Shown: in pieces, positions 55,408 to 63,197 of the stretch
Numbering within the stretch: the first letter of the stretch is position 1
Layout: each line of letters starts with the position of its first letter
Made by a program: the position numbers and the translations under genes
Source of the DNA: Ignavibacteria bacterium
GTDB taxonomy: Bacteria; Bacteroidota; Ignavibacteria; Kapaibacteriales; UBA2268
DNA length: 64,000 bases
Reading direction: 5' to 3'
NCBI GenBank assembly: GCA_016844745.1
Contig: JAERMQ010000042.1
Span: 1-64,000, forward strand
The notes under the pieces: model-generated
Database searches by the model: none
What the model saw: the letters and a program-made list of their open reading frames with translations, nothing else
Told to the model about the DNA's origin: nothing

Positions 55408-56094
55408 ATGAAATGTGAAAAATGCGGTAATGAATATCCTTCTCAATATTTTTTTACTACTCCGACAATTTGCACTGAATGCTTTAAGCGTCTGCCGGTT
55501 GAGGAGCAGCAAAGGTTATTCACCCAATTGCAATATATGAATCCCGTAGATGAATCGACCTTTTTCAGGGTTGGTTTCGGATTACGGTTCGGCGCTGCAT
55601 TCATAGATATTGTTTTATTATACATTGTTTATTTGATTGCATTGAAGTTTTCAGGACTGGAGACCCATTTGGAATCGATTGACAGGATGCAATTATTTAA
55701 TCAGGCTTATATTTTGGCTAATATGGAAATTTTTTATGAGATAATTCGAATTGCTATTACCGCTGCTCTGTTCACATTTTTAATATTAATGATTCCTGAA
55801 ATTTTATTAGCCGGCAGTATTGGGAAATTTATATTGAAATTACGCATAGCATCGGCAAACAGGACACCAGCAGGCTATTATAAATTAATAATCCGGTTTC
55901 TTGCAAAGCATGCGTGGTTCCTCGTTTTAGCGCCTGCTTATTTTGTAAAAGCAGAATTTCTGTCATGGTTATTTATTATTTTGTTTTTATCAACTATTGT
56001 CGGCTGTTTCTATGCTTTATCGCCCAAAGCGCAGGCTTTCCATGATATGTTGGCGGGTACTGCGGTGTTCAGGACGAGGGACTTACTTAAATAA
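55408..56094 (+). CDS. RDD-family membrane protein with N-terminal zinc ribbon
   Basis: From ATG 55408 the 228-residue protein starts with a CxxC...CxxC zinc-ribbon (CEKCGNEY, then ICTECF at about 23-28). The RDD fold follows: FRVGFGLRFGAAFIDIVLLY (its Arg-Asp region), about four membrane helices, and the closing AFHDMLAGTAVF. RDD proteins are integral inner-membrane proteins, some of which act as Na+(Li+)/H+ antiporters; the role of this one is unknown. The upstream ATG-lacking frame is encoded by a dispersed repeat. It sits inside the TolC-MacAB gene run. Confidence 0.88.
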   Translation: MKCEKCGNEYPSQYFFTTPTICTECFKRLPVEEQQRLFTQLQYMNPVDESTFFRVGFGLRFGAAFIDIVLLYIVYLIALKFSGLETHLESIDRMQLFNQAYILANMEIFYEIIRIAITAALFTFLILMIPEILLAGSIGKFILKLRIASANRTPAGYYKLIIRFLAKHAWFLVLAPAYFVKAEFLSWLFIILFLSTIVGCFYALSPKAQAFHDMLAGTAVFRTRDLLK

Positions 56095-56127
56095 TTCTGA
56101 ATTCTGAATTATGAATTATGAATTCTG
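56093..56127. repeat. Heptanucleotide tandem array (AATTCTG/AATTATG)5
   Basis: Five seven-base units, three AATTCTG and two AATTATG, begin within the RDD stop codon. Four other spacers between here and 61511 hold similar arrays of different heptamers. Confidence 0.88.
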
Positions 56128-56170
56128 AATTTTTGATTATAATATTATAAATAAGATTTAAATTCTTTGA

Positions 56171-56258
56171 TATTAGAATTAAGATTTTAGATGTTAGAAT
56201 TAAGATTTTAGATGTTAGAATTAAGATTTGAGTTGTAAGAATTGAGTTTTGAGTTGTA
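56171..56258. repeat. 21-base tandem repeat (multiple of seven)
   Basis: A unit containing TTAGAATTAAGATTTTAGATG recurs with a 21-base period, then decays into GAGTTGTAAGAATTGAGTTTT. Reading frames through it on the minus strand (ILTSKILILTSK and similar) reflect only the repeat. Confidence 0.8.
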
Positions 56259-56289
56259 ATTGTTATTATCAAAGTATTATAAAGTAAAA

Positions 56290-56457
56290 AAAAATGAGTT
56301 AGTTGAAGAAGAAAATGAGTTAGTTGAAGATAAAAATGAGTTAGTTGAAGATAAAAATGAGTTAGTTGAAGATAAAAATGAGTTAGTTGAAGAAGAAAAT
56401 GAGTCCGATGAAGATAAAAATGAGTCCGATGAAGATAAATATATGTTCAATGAAGGA
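56290..56457 (+). repeat. 21-base tandem repeat in a possible acidic heptad reading frame
   Basis: Seven tandem 21-base units plus a degenerate eighth occur in a stop-free plus-strand frame (56260-56466). They encode Lys/Glu-Asn-Glu-Leu-Val-Glu-Asp/Glu heptads, later Asn-Glu-Ser-Asp-Glu-Asp-Lys. The frame begins only with TTG and has no ribosome site, so a real gene is doubtful. The heptads would form an acidic coiled coil if translated. The 500-base interval 56095-56598 otherwise contains no gene. Confidence 0.75.
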
Positions 56458-56598
56458 AATAATTAATAAGAATTAGTAATTTAAAACAAAAAAATAGAAT
56501 TTATTAACCCGGAAATTTATTCGTTTGAATTGTAATTGCTTTTTTATAATTAAAATATTACAGAAAAAAATTTAATCATAATAAAACAGGTCTATGAA

Positions 56599-57906
56599 AT
56601 GGCAAAGAAAAAATCAAAAAAGAAAGCCATAGTAATCATTTCCATTTTGGTTTTAATTGGAATAATAACAACTGTTGCTGTTATTCAAAGCTCTAAAGAA
56701 AAGTCGATTAAAGTAACAATCGATAAAGTAAGTAAAAGAACGATAACTCAGAGTGTCGCTGCAACCGGCAAAGTTGAGCCGGAAACCGAAGTAAAAATTT
56801 CATCGCAAACGAGTGGCGAAATAATATTTCTTGGAGTGCAGGAGGGCGATAAAGTCAGGAATAATCAGTTATTGGTTCGCATTAATCCTGATATAATCGA
56901 AACCCAGGTCGAGCAATTTAAAGCCGGAGCAGACGCTGCAAAAATGGAAATCGAAGCCCGTCTTGCCGAAAAAGAACGTGCTGAAGCTGAGTTCTCCCGC
57001 ATTATTGAATTATATAAAAAGGAATTTGTTTCGAAACAGGATTTCGACCGCTCGAAAACTACGGTTGACCAGGCAATTTCCGGTTATAAATCTGCGTTAT
57101 CTCGCTATGAACAGGCTGAAGCTGGGTTTAAACAAATCCAAAGAAGCATGAACAGAACTTCAATTTTCTCTCCAATTTCGGGTGTTTGCACGAAACTTTC
57201 TATTGAAAAGGGAGAAAAAGTTGTTGGTACGGAAATGATGGCGGGAACTGAAATGATGAAAATCTCCGACCTTACGGTAATGAATGCAGTTGTAGATGTT
57301 GACGAAAATGATATTGTGCTTGTTAAAGTTGATGACCCTGTGAAAATCGAAATCGATGCTTATCCTGATAGAGTATTTCCCGGTAAGGTGATTGAAATAG
57401 GACATTCGGCAAAGACTAATCAATTGGGAACCCAGGATGCGGTTACAAATTTTTCTGTTAAAATAAGAATCTTGGAGATTGAAGCGAGCCTTCGTCCGGG
57501 AATGAGTTGCAATGCTGAAATTGAAACCCAAACAAAAGAAAATGTCCTTTCCGTACCGTTGCAAGCCGTAACCATTCGCGATACAAAGAAAGAAGATGCA
57601 ACAAAGGTCGATGAAGATGACCATGGGGTAAGACAGGATAAATCAGATAAAGAAAAGAAACAAAAAACCAAACGTCCGCAATCCGTCGTATTTAAGAAGA
57701 ATGGTAACAAAGTCAAGATGGTAAATGTCGAAACGGGAATAAGCGATAATGGATATATAGAAATCACGAGTGGTTTGAAGGAGAAAGAAGAAATCGTTAG
57801 CGGCAGCTTCCAGGCGGTAAGCCGCGAACTGAACGACGAATCGGAAATCAGGGTTGATTCAACGAACCAAAAATCAAAGAAAACACAAAACGAAAAGAAA
57901 AAGTAA
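56599..57906 (+). CDS. Periplasmic adaptor of a MacAB-type efflux pump (MacA-like)
   Basis: This 435-residue protein has an uncleaved N-terminal membrane helix (about 9-27, IVIISILVLIGIITTVAVI). It then has a membrane-fusion fold: barrel-sandwich half (VEPETEVKISSQTSGEIIFL), coiled-coil hairpin (about 100-180), the second half-motif (TSIFSPISGVCTKLSIEKGE), a beta-barrel domain, and a Lys/Glu-rich tail. This is the MacA architecture linking an ABC transporter to TolC. The tail near 325-365 (KKEDATKVDEDDHGVRQDK) is an unusual charged insertion. The stop abuts the ATPase start, so the two are translationally coupled. Confidence 0.9.
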   Translation: MAKKKSKKKAIVIISILVLIGIITTVAVIQSSKEKSIKVTIDKVSKRTITQSVAATGKVEPETEVKISSQTSGEIIFLGVQEGDKVRNNQLLVRINPDIIETQVEQFKAGADAAKMEIEARLAEKERAEAEFSRIIELYKKEFVSKQDFDRSKTTVDQAISGYKSALSRYEQAEAGFKQIQRSMNRTSIFSPISGVCTKLSIEKGEKVVGTEMMAGTEMMKISDLTVMNAVVDVDENDIVLVKVDDPVKIEIDAYPDRVFPGKVIEIGHSAKTNQLGTQDAVTNFSVKIRILEIEASLRPGMSCNAEIETQTKENVLSVPLQAVTIRDTKKEDATKVDEDDHGVRQDKSDKEKKQKTKRPQSVVFKKNGNKVKMVNVETGISDNGYIEITSGLKEKEEIVSGSFQAVSRELNDESEIRVDSTNQKSKKTQNEKKK

Positions 57907-58644
57907 ATGAGTGAAATAATTGAAACGGAAAAAAATCCTTTAATCAGGATAGAGCATATATCTAAGGTATATGAGATGGGTGTTGAGAAAGTGTATGCTA
58001 TTCGGGATATTTCCATCAATATTTATAAGAACGAATATCTTGCAATCATGGGTCCATCAGGCTCGGGTAAATCCACGCTGATGAATATACTCGGATGCCT
58101 TGATACTCCAACAAGCGGGCTTTATCACTTCACCGGTTTGGATGTAAGCGATATGGATGATAACGAACTTGCCGGCATTAGGAATAAAGAAATTGGATTT
58201 GTTTTCCAGACTTTCAATCTTTTACCGCGTGCTTCATCATTGAAAAATGTAGAGCTGCCGTTGGTTTATGGTGGTGTATCTTCTTCGTTGCGAAAGGAAA
58301 AGGCAATGGCAACTCTAACTGATGTCGGTCTTGGTGACAGGGCTCATCATAAACCAAATGAACTTTCCGGTGGTCAGAGGCAGCGAGTTGCAATTGCCAG
58401 GGCGCTGGTTACTAATCCGTCAATAATATTAGCCGATGAGCCGACAGGTAATCTCGATACTAAAACAGGTGAAGATTTAATGATACTCTTTAATTCACTT
58501 TGGCAGAAAGGCAATACCATAATCATTGTAACGCATGAGGAATTTATAGCTCGTCATGCCCATAGAATCATCCGGCTGCGCGATGGATTGATTGAAAGCG
58601 AAGAGGTGAATCCGAATCCTACTTACAGTTTAATGAAAAATTAA
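57907..58644 (+). CDS. ABC transporter ATPase, MacB/LolD type
   Basis: The 245-residue ATPase has Walker [10 protein letters not shown] (about 49-57), the Q loop in [20 protein letters not shown], signature [18 protein letters not shown] (about 147-164), Walker [13 protein letters not shown] (about 168-179) and the switch His in IIVTHEEF. It is separate from its permeases, unlike E. coli MacB, which fuses them. The two permeases follow at once. It should power export by mechanotransmission from the inner membrane. Confidence 0.95.
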   Translation: MSEIIETEKNPLIRIEHISKVYEMGVEKVYAIRDISINIYKNEYLAIMGPSGSGKSTLMNILGCLDTPTSGLYHFTGLDVSDMDDNELAGIRNKEIGFVFQTFNLLPRASSLKNVELPLVYGGVSSSLRKEKAMATLTDVGLGDRAHHKPNELSGGQRQRVAIARALVTNPSIILADEPTGNLDTKTGEDLMILFNSLWQKGNTIIIVTHEEFIARHAHRIIRLRDGLIESEEVNPNPTYSLMKN

Positions 58645-58650
58645 TTAAAA

Positions 58651-59904
58651 ATGAGATTATTCAAAGAAATATCGGAAAGTTTACGAATGGCTCTCACAGC
58701 GCTGTACGCCAATAAACTGCGCTCATTTCTGGCTTCTCTGGGAGTAGTCATTGGTATTTCGTTCGTTATACTCATGGGCTGGGCATTGGACGGATTAGAC
58801 CATGCCATGGCTGACGCATTCAAAGCATTAGGCGCCGATATGCTATACGTCGATAAATGGGACTGGGCTGGCGGGAGGCGTTGGGATTTAATCAGGCAGC
58901 GCAAACCTATAACAATCGAGCAGGGAAAAGAGTTGGTCGAAAGGCTGCAAACACCTGAATTAGCATACATGTATTCCAATGCACATAGAGCAAATTTTAA
59001 ATGTAAGGATAAAGCATTTACCGGTATCTCCGTTAACGGTACCGGTTGGCAACATTCGCAAACACCGATGGGTTCGATTCTTGAAGGCAGGCATTTTTCA
59101 ATTTTCGAGGCACAGCAATCAGCACGGGTTGCAGTAATTGGATATAATGTTAATGCAAAAATTTTTCCTGAAGGCGGCGCTATCGGTACATTATTGAAAA
59201 TAAACGGAATCGACTTCACTATAATCGGGGTTGCCAAAAAGCAGGGTACTGCATTCTTCGATTTTCTCGATAATGAAGTACATATCCCATTCGGCGCATT
59301 CATCAAAATATTCGGACGTGAACGTTCTGTTGGAATATCCGTCAAGGCAGGAAGCGAAGAAAATATGGAACGTGTAAAGTCAGAAATTCGCGGTCTGATG
59401 CGAAGTATTCGAAATTTGAAACCTAATCAGGAAGATGATTTCTCGATTAATGAGTTGAAAGCCTTCGATGAAATACTAAACGAAATGCGTAAATATATTT
59501 GGGGCGCTGGAATCGGGATGACAATACTTTCGTTTATTGTTGGCATAATCGGTATTATGAATATCATGTTCGTCTCCGTTACCGAAAGAACAAAGGAAAT
59601 AGGAATAAGAAAAGCAATTGGAGCGAGGAAGAGTTCGATATGGTATCAATTCATTATCGAATCGTCTGTGTTATGTATTGCAGGCTCTATTTTTTCGCTA
59701 ATTTTATGCTCAATTATTGTTTACCTGGCAGCTACTTTCTTACCGGATTATTGGCCCAAAGCGGATTTATTATCACCCTATTTACCGTATCAATTATTGT
59801 TTATTGCTTCGATTGTTTCAATTTTTGTTGGCATTATAGCCGGATTGGTTCCTGCTATACGTGCGGCAAATCTCGACCCGGTAGATGCGCTGCGTTATGA
59901 GTAA
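58651..59904 (+). CDS. MacB/FtsX-family ABC permease (first of two)
   Basis: The 417-residue protein has an N-terminal membrane helix (about 18-42, LRSFLASLGVVIGISFVILM), a periplasmic MacB core domain of about 220 residues, and a three-helix FtsX domain (GAGIGMTILSFIVGIIGIMN, then the coupling phrase VTERTKEIGIRKAIGARKSS). The C-terminus ends LDPVDALRYE, as in the second permease. It should pair with that permease as a heterodimer. It starts six bases after the ATPase stop. Confidence 0.93.
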   Translation: MRLFKEISESLRMALTALYANKLRSFLASLGVVIGISFVILMGWALDGLDHAMADAFKALGADMLYVDKWDWAGGRRWDLIRQRKPITIEQGKELVERLQTPELAYMYSNAHRANFKCKDKAFTGISVNGTGWQHSQTPMGSILEGRHFSIFEAQQSARVAVIGYNVNAKIFPEGGAIGTLLKINGIDFTIIGVAKKQGTAFFDFLDNEVHIPFGAFIKIFGRERSVGISVKAGSEENMERVKSEIRGLMRSIRNLKPNQEDDFSINELKAFDEILNEMRKYIWGAGIGMTILSFIVGIIGIMNIMFVSVTERTKEIGIRKAIGARKSSIWYQFIIESSVLCIAGSIFSLILCSIIVYLAATFLPDYWPKADLLSPYLPYQLLFIASIVSIFVGIIAGLVPAIRAANLDPVDALRYE

Positions 59905-59930
59905 ATTACTAATTACTAATTACTAATTAT
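59903..59930. repeat. Heptanucleotide tandem array (AAATTAC/TAATTAC)4
   Basis: Four seven-base units, AAATTAC, TAATTAC, TAATTAC and TAATTAT, begin at the first permease stop. They lie in a 232-base spacer that otherwise holds an AT-rich imperfect palindrome (GGATTTATAG-like words around 59970-60035). Confidence 0.85.
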
Positions 59931-60056
59931 GGATTATAAATATTATATTTTAAGTTTAAGGATAAGGGATAATGAATTAGGTATAAATAGGATTAAAAAA
60001 TCCTAAAATCTTTAAATCCTATAAATCCTAATTCAGATAATTAAATGAACAAAAAA

Positions 60057-60133
60057 CCATTAACCATTAATCATTAACCATTAACCATTAACCATTAATC
60101 ATTAATCATTAACCATTAACCATTAACCATTAG
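60057..60133. repeat. Heptanucleotide tandem array (CCATTAA/TCATTAA)11
   Basis: Eleven consecutive seven-base units, eight of the CCATTAA type (the last ending CCATTAG) and three TCATTAA, stop three bases before the second permease ATG at 60137. It lacks a ribosome site, so changes in copy number would alter the region just ahead of the start codon. Confidence 0.92.
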
Positions 60134-60136
60134 ATT

Positions 60137-61366
60137 ATGAATATAGGTGAAAGCATAATATTAGCCCTGAACTCAATCAGGGGAAATAAAATGAGGGCAG
60201 CACTTACGATGTTAGGCATTTCGATAGGTGTATTTGCAATTATGGCATCCGGCTCCCTTATATATTCTTTGAACGATATGATGTCAAGCCAGTTGGATGA
60301 ATTAGGCGAAAATACATTTTTTATTTATAAAATGCCGGCAATGAATTTCGGACATAACTGGCGGAAATATGCCAAACGAAAACCGATTTCTTACTCACAA
60401 GGAAAAGAATTCAAGAAATCAATGACCCTGACAAATGATATTAGTATATACGGCGAATCGTTCGGAGGTAGTGTGAAATCAGGGGATTTGGAGACTGACC
60501 CTGATGTTATTGCTGTTGGATGTGATGAAAATTTTTTCCAGTTCAATAACTACAAAGTTGCCCTGGGCAGGCTTATTACCCAGGAAGATATTAACATGAA
60601 TTCCAGTGTTGCCGTTATTGGTAATGATATTATAACAAAGATTTTTCCAAATTTAAATCCTATCGGTAGAAAAATCCGTATGAAGAACCAGGTTTTCACC
60701 GTTATAGGAACGCTCGTACCACGCGGCGCAGTTATGGGGCAAAGCCAGGATAATTTCATTATGGTTCCTGTTACTCCATTCCTGAAATACTTCACCAACG
60801 AGTGGACCGAATCTTTGAATATTATCTGCAAAGCCGAAAGCCGTGCTTTACTTACCGAAACTATCGACGAAGCAACCGGTGTTATGCGGACAATCCGCAA
60901 TTGCAAACCCTGGGAAGAGAACAATTTTGAAGTAGAAACATCCGAATCGATAACGGAGCAGTTCTCAAGTATAACTGATTACCTGTCGATTTTCGGAAAT
61001 GTTTCCGGTATAATAGCTCTAATTGCTGCCGGTGTTGGCATTATGAACATTATGCTTGTAACGGTAAAGGAACGTACTCGTGAAATAGGTGTTCGCAAGG
61101 CTGTTGGTGCAAAAAGAAGCTGGATTCTGACTCAATTTATTATCGAAGCCGTCGTGCTTTGCCAGATTGGCGGATTGATTGGTATGACGCTTGGTTACGG
61201 ATGTTCTTCATTATTAGGAAGCATGATTGGCTTTAAATTAGGAATTCCTGTTTTATTGATACTCAAGAGTATTGGAATTTGCACAATGCTTGGAGTTACA
61301 TTCGGCGCATATCCCTCATGGAAAGCTGCTAAGCTCGACCCAATAGAAGCGCTGAGATATGAGTAA
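60137..61366 (+). CDS. MacB/FtsX-family ABC permease (second of two)
   Basis: The 409-residue protein has the same layout as the first permease: N-terminal helix (about 18-42, MRAALTMLGISIGVFAIMAS), periplasmic core, and FtsX domain (VSGIIALIAAGVGIMNIMLV, then VKERTREIGVRKAVGAKRSW), ending LDPIEALRYE. The two are homologous but differ enough to be old duplicates. Together with the ATPase, adaptor and TolC-like protein they make a full TolC-MacA-MacB-like tripartite exporter. The substrate may be peptides, glycolipids or antibiotics; nothing in the sequence decides. An eleven-unit heptamer array directly precedes its start. Confidence 0.93.
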   Translation: MNIGESIILALNSIRGNKMRAALTMLGISIGVFAIMASGSLIYSLNDMMSSQLDELGENTFFIYKMPAMNFGHNWRKYAKRKPISYSQGKEFKKSMTLTNDISIYGESFGGSVKSGDLETDPDVIAVGCDENFFQFNNYKVALGRLITQEDINMNSSVAVIGNDIITKIFPNLNPIGRKIRMKNQVFTVIGTLVPRGAVMGQSQDNFIMVPVTPFLKYFTNEWTESLNIICKAESRALLTETIDEATGVMRTIRNCKPWEENNFEVETSESITEQFSSITDYLSIFGNVSGIIALIAAGVGIMNIMLVTVKERTREIGVRKAVGAKRSWILTQFIIEAVVLCQIGGLIGMTLGYGCSSLLGSMIGFKLGIPVLLILKSIGICTMLGVTFGAYPSWKAAKLDPIEALRYE

Positions 61367-61370
61367 TTTT

Positions 61371-61405
61371 AATTCTGAATTCTGAATTCTGAATTCTGAA
61401 TTCTG
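61371..61405. repeat. Heptanucleotide tandem array (AATTCTG)5
   Basis: Five perfect AATTCTG units follow the second permease stop by four bases. The same heptamer occurs after the RDD gene at 56093. Confidence 0.9.
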
Positions 61406-61483
61406 AATTATAAGTTCTTTTTTTTAATTACTTTTTAAAATACTAATAAAGTATTAAAATGGAAATATATTAAAAATAAATAT

Positions 61484-61511
61484 CATAACTCATAACTCAT
61501 AACTCATAACT
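61484..61511. repeat. Heptanucleotide tandem array (CATAACT)4
   Basis: Four perfect CATAACT units end two bases before the comF ATG at 61514, in the place of a ribosome site. Confidence 0.92.
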
Positions 61512-61513
61512 TA

Positions 61514-62254
61514 ATGAAGACACTCTCTTCAATATTAAAAGCAACTACAACCTCAATCACCGATTTACTTGCAAGGCGGATATGCCTTGTTTGCAAATCC
61601 GTTTTAAATAATAATCCTGTTCAAAAAAGCGTATCTTATATAACATCAGGATTTATATGCCCCCGCTGTAATGATAGATTTCCTGCACCAATTGAACCAT
61701 CCGGTATTTTGAATCAAATGATTTCACACTTTCCAGGTGATGAATTATCAATTAGCAATGCAGCATGTTTATTTCAAGCGGATGAGGATTCAGCATATAT
61801 GGAATTAATTTATGCTTTGAAATATAAAGGATTCAAGCGGGTAGGGGAGCAGCTTGGAACCATGTTAGGTGATTATCTGAATTTAATTGGTATGACTGAT
61901 TTTGATTTCATAACCGCTGTACCAATTCACTCAGCAAGAAGGAGGGAGCGTGGATATAACCAATCCGAATACATTGCAAGAGCCGTAGCGGATAATTTAA
62001 ACAAACCGGCAAATTTCAAACTCATTAAAAGAAATAAATATACTCAAACGCAAACCCTGTTAGGCAGCGATGAGAGACGGAAAAACGTTAACGGTGTTTT
62101 TGCAGGAGGAAAGGAATTTGATTTGCTCAGGAATAAAAAAATACTTCTTATTGACGATGTGCTGACAACGGGAGCAACGATTAATGCGGCTGCCACTGCA
62201 TTACTGGAATCAGGAGCAAAAAGGGTGGATTGTGCAGCGCTGGCACATGCTTAG
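61514..62254 (+). CDS. ComF-family phosphoribosyltransferase-like protein
   Basis: The 246-residue protein has an N-terminal zinc-ribbon (CLVCKSVL near 24 and CPRCNDRF near 52). The phosphoribosyltransferase fold follows, with the phrase AVPIHSARRRERGYNQSEYI and the PRPP loop LIDDVLTTGATINAAA near 213-228. ComF proteins are needed for DNA uptake in naturally competent bacteria and bind single-stranded DNA helicase partners. Other competence genes are not seen in the window. An array of CATAACT repeats occupies the usual ribosome site. Confidence 0.93.
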   Translation: MKTLSSILKATTTSITDLLARRICLVCKSVLNNNPVQKSVSYITSGFICPRCNDRFPAPIEPSGILNQMISHFPGDELSISNAACLFQADEDSAYMELIYALKYKGFKRVGEQLGTMLGDYLNLIGMTDFDFITAVPIHSARRRERGYNQSEYIARAVADNLNKPANFKLIKRNKYTQTQTLLGSDERRKNVNGVFAGGKEFDLLRNKKILLIDDVLTTGATINAAATALLESGAKRVDCAALAHA

Positions 62255-62259
62255 TCTAA

Positions 62260-62545
62260 TAAATTTTCAATTACCAATTACTAATTTTCAATAAATTTTC
62301 AATGATTAATTTTGAATTTTAATTTATAAATTTGAAATTGATTGAAAATTGCAAAATTGTAAATTCATTCCTAACGTCAGGAGTTCCTCTTGACGTATAT
62401 TTTTTATTTGATTGGTAGAAATGGGGTCAAGAGGAACTCTTGACCTTAGGTTTCTTTTTTTTTCTCATTAGAAATTGATTGAAAATTGCAAAATTGATAA
62501 TTGAAAATTCTCAACCTCACCTCAAGAGTTCCTCTTAACCGGAGG
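62260..62545. repeat. Family-C AT repeat plus palindromic TCAAGAGG units upstream of hicA's end
   Basis: This 313-base gene-free stretch holds a family-C copy (62260-62365). It then holds the units CTAACGTCAGGAGTTCCTCT, GGTCAAGAGGAACTCTTGAC and TCAAGAGTTCCTCTTAACC, each a small palindrome, spaced by family-C sequence. The same units make the tandem array on the other side of hicBA. Confidence 0.85.
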
Positions 62546-62567
62546 ATTAATCATAGCTTTCAAAAAT

Positions 62568-62819
62568 TTATTTCTCTTTGGTATAAAACTCTTCATTTAT
62601 TTCATCAATTGATATATATTGGGATAATTGCCTGATAATTGCTTTAATTGTACCTTTATCAAGTTCTGGATGGTTGGGGATTGTTATAGTTTGTTCTTGT
62701 TTTGATACCGTAGTTTTCTTAAGTTTAATATGGCTTCCCTTTTGAGAATATACTTCGAACCCCAAAATTGCCATAATTTTTATTAATTTTTTTCCCGATA
62801 ATTGTTTAAGCTTAGGCAT
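62568..62819 (-). CDS. hicA: HicA-family toxin (mRNA interferase)
   Basis: The 83-residue protein has the HicA double-stranded RNA-binding fold with its catalytic His in QKGSHIKLKK (His about 30) and the later phrase TITIPNHPELDKGTIKAI. HicA cleaves mRNA and is neutralised by HicB. ATG 62819 overlaps the hicB stop by 8 bases (ATGCCTAA), which fits translational coupling; a more upstream start would begin in the antitoxin. The HicB gene comes first, as in reversed hicBA loci. The whole pair is enclosed by palindromic repeats. Confidence 0.92.
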   Translation of the reverse strand: MPKLKQLSGKKLIKIMAILGFEVYSQKGSHIKLKKTTVSKQEQTITIPNHPELDKGTIKAIIRQLSQYISIDEINEEFYTKEK

Positions 62820-63039
62820 ATTCAAGTGCACCGAGTTCTATATTGGCGAGAATTGTAGGATTTTTAACAATTTCATAATCCTCGAGTAATGATTCTTCAA
62901 AATGAAGCTCTAATGCTTCTCTTATATTGAAAATAAGTTCATCGAGTGATTTTGCCTGAGTAATAACAGGAATACCTACACATTCGGCAATATAATATTT
63001 CTCACCTTTGTATATCTGAACCTGAATAATTTTTTTCAA
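62812..63039 (-). CDS. hicB: HicB-family antitoxin, TTG start
   Basis: The 75-residue protein has the HicB partial RNase H fold (VQIYKGEKYYIAECVGIPVI, TQAKSLDELIFNIREALELH). It lacks the C-terminal DNA-binding domain of longer HicB proteins, so autoregulation would have to come from another source. TTG 63039 has GAGGTG (63050-63045) five bases upstream, so TTG is used. It is the first gene of the pair. Confidence 0.92.
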   Translation of the reverse strand: MKKIIQVQIYKGEKYYIAECVGIPVITQAKSLDELIFNIREALELHFEESLLEDYEIVKNPTILANIELGALEYA

Positions 63040-63044
63040 TTTCT

Positions 63045-63050
63045 CACCTC
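63045..63050 (-). promoter_or_regulatory. Ribosome-binding site for the hicB TTG start
   Basis: GAGGTG on the minus strand stands five bases before TTG 63039. It is one of the few strong Shine-Dalgarno sequences in the window. Confidence 0.75.
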
Positions 63051-63197
63051 TATTTATTGCATTAAACCTTTTAACGAAAATACCACAATTTCATTTTATT
63101 ATTGTGATAATCATCAATATAATAATTCATACATCTTTTAGAAAAAAATATGTGTTTCTTTTATTATAAGCAAGAGTTCCTCTTTATATGAAAGGAG

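Noticed and set aside
56087-56272. Minus-strand frame encoding repeated ILTSKIL
   Set aside because: The protein repeat only mirrors the 21-base tandem DNA repeat.
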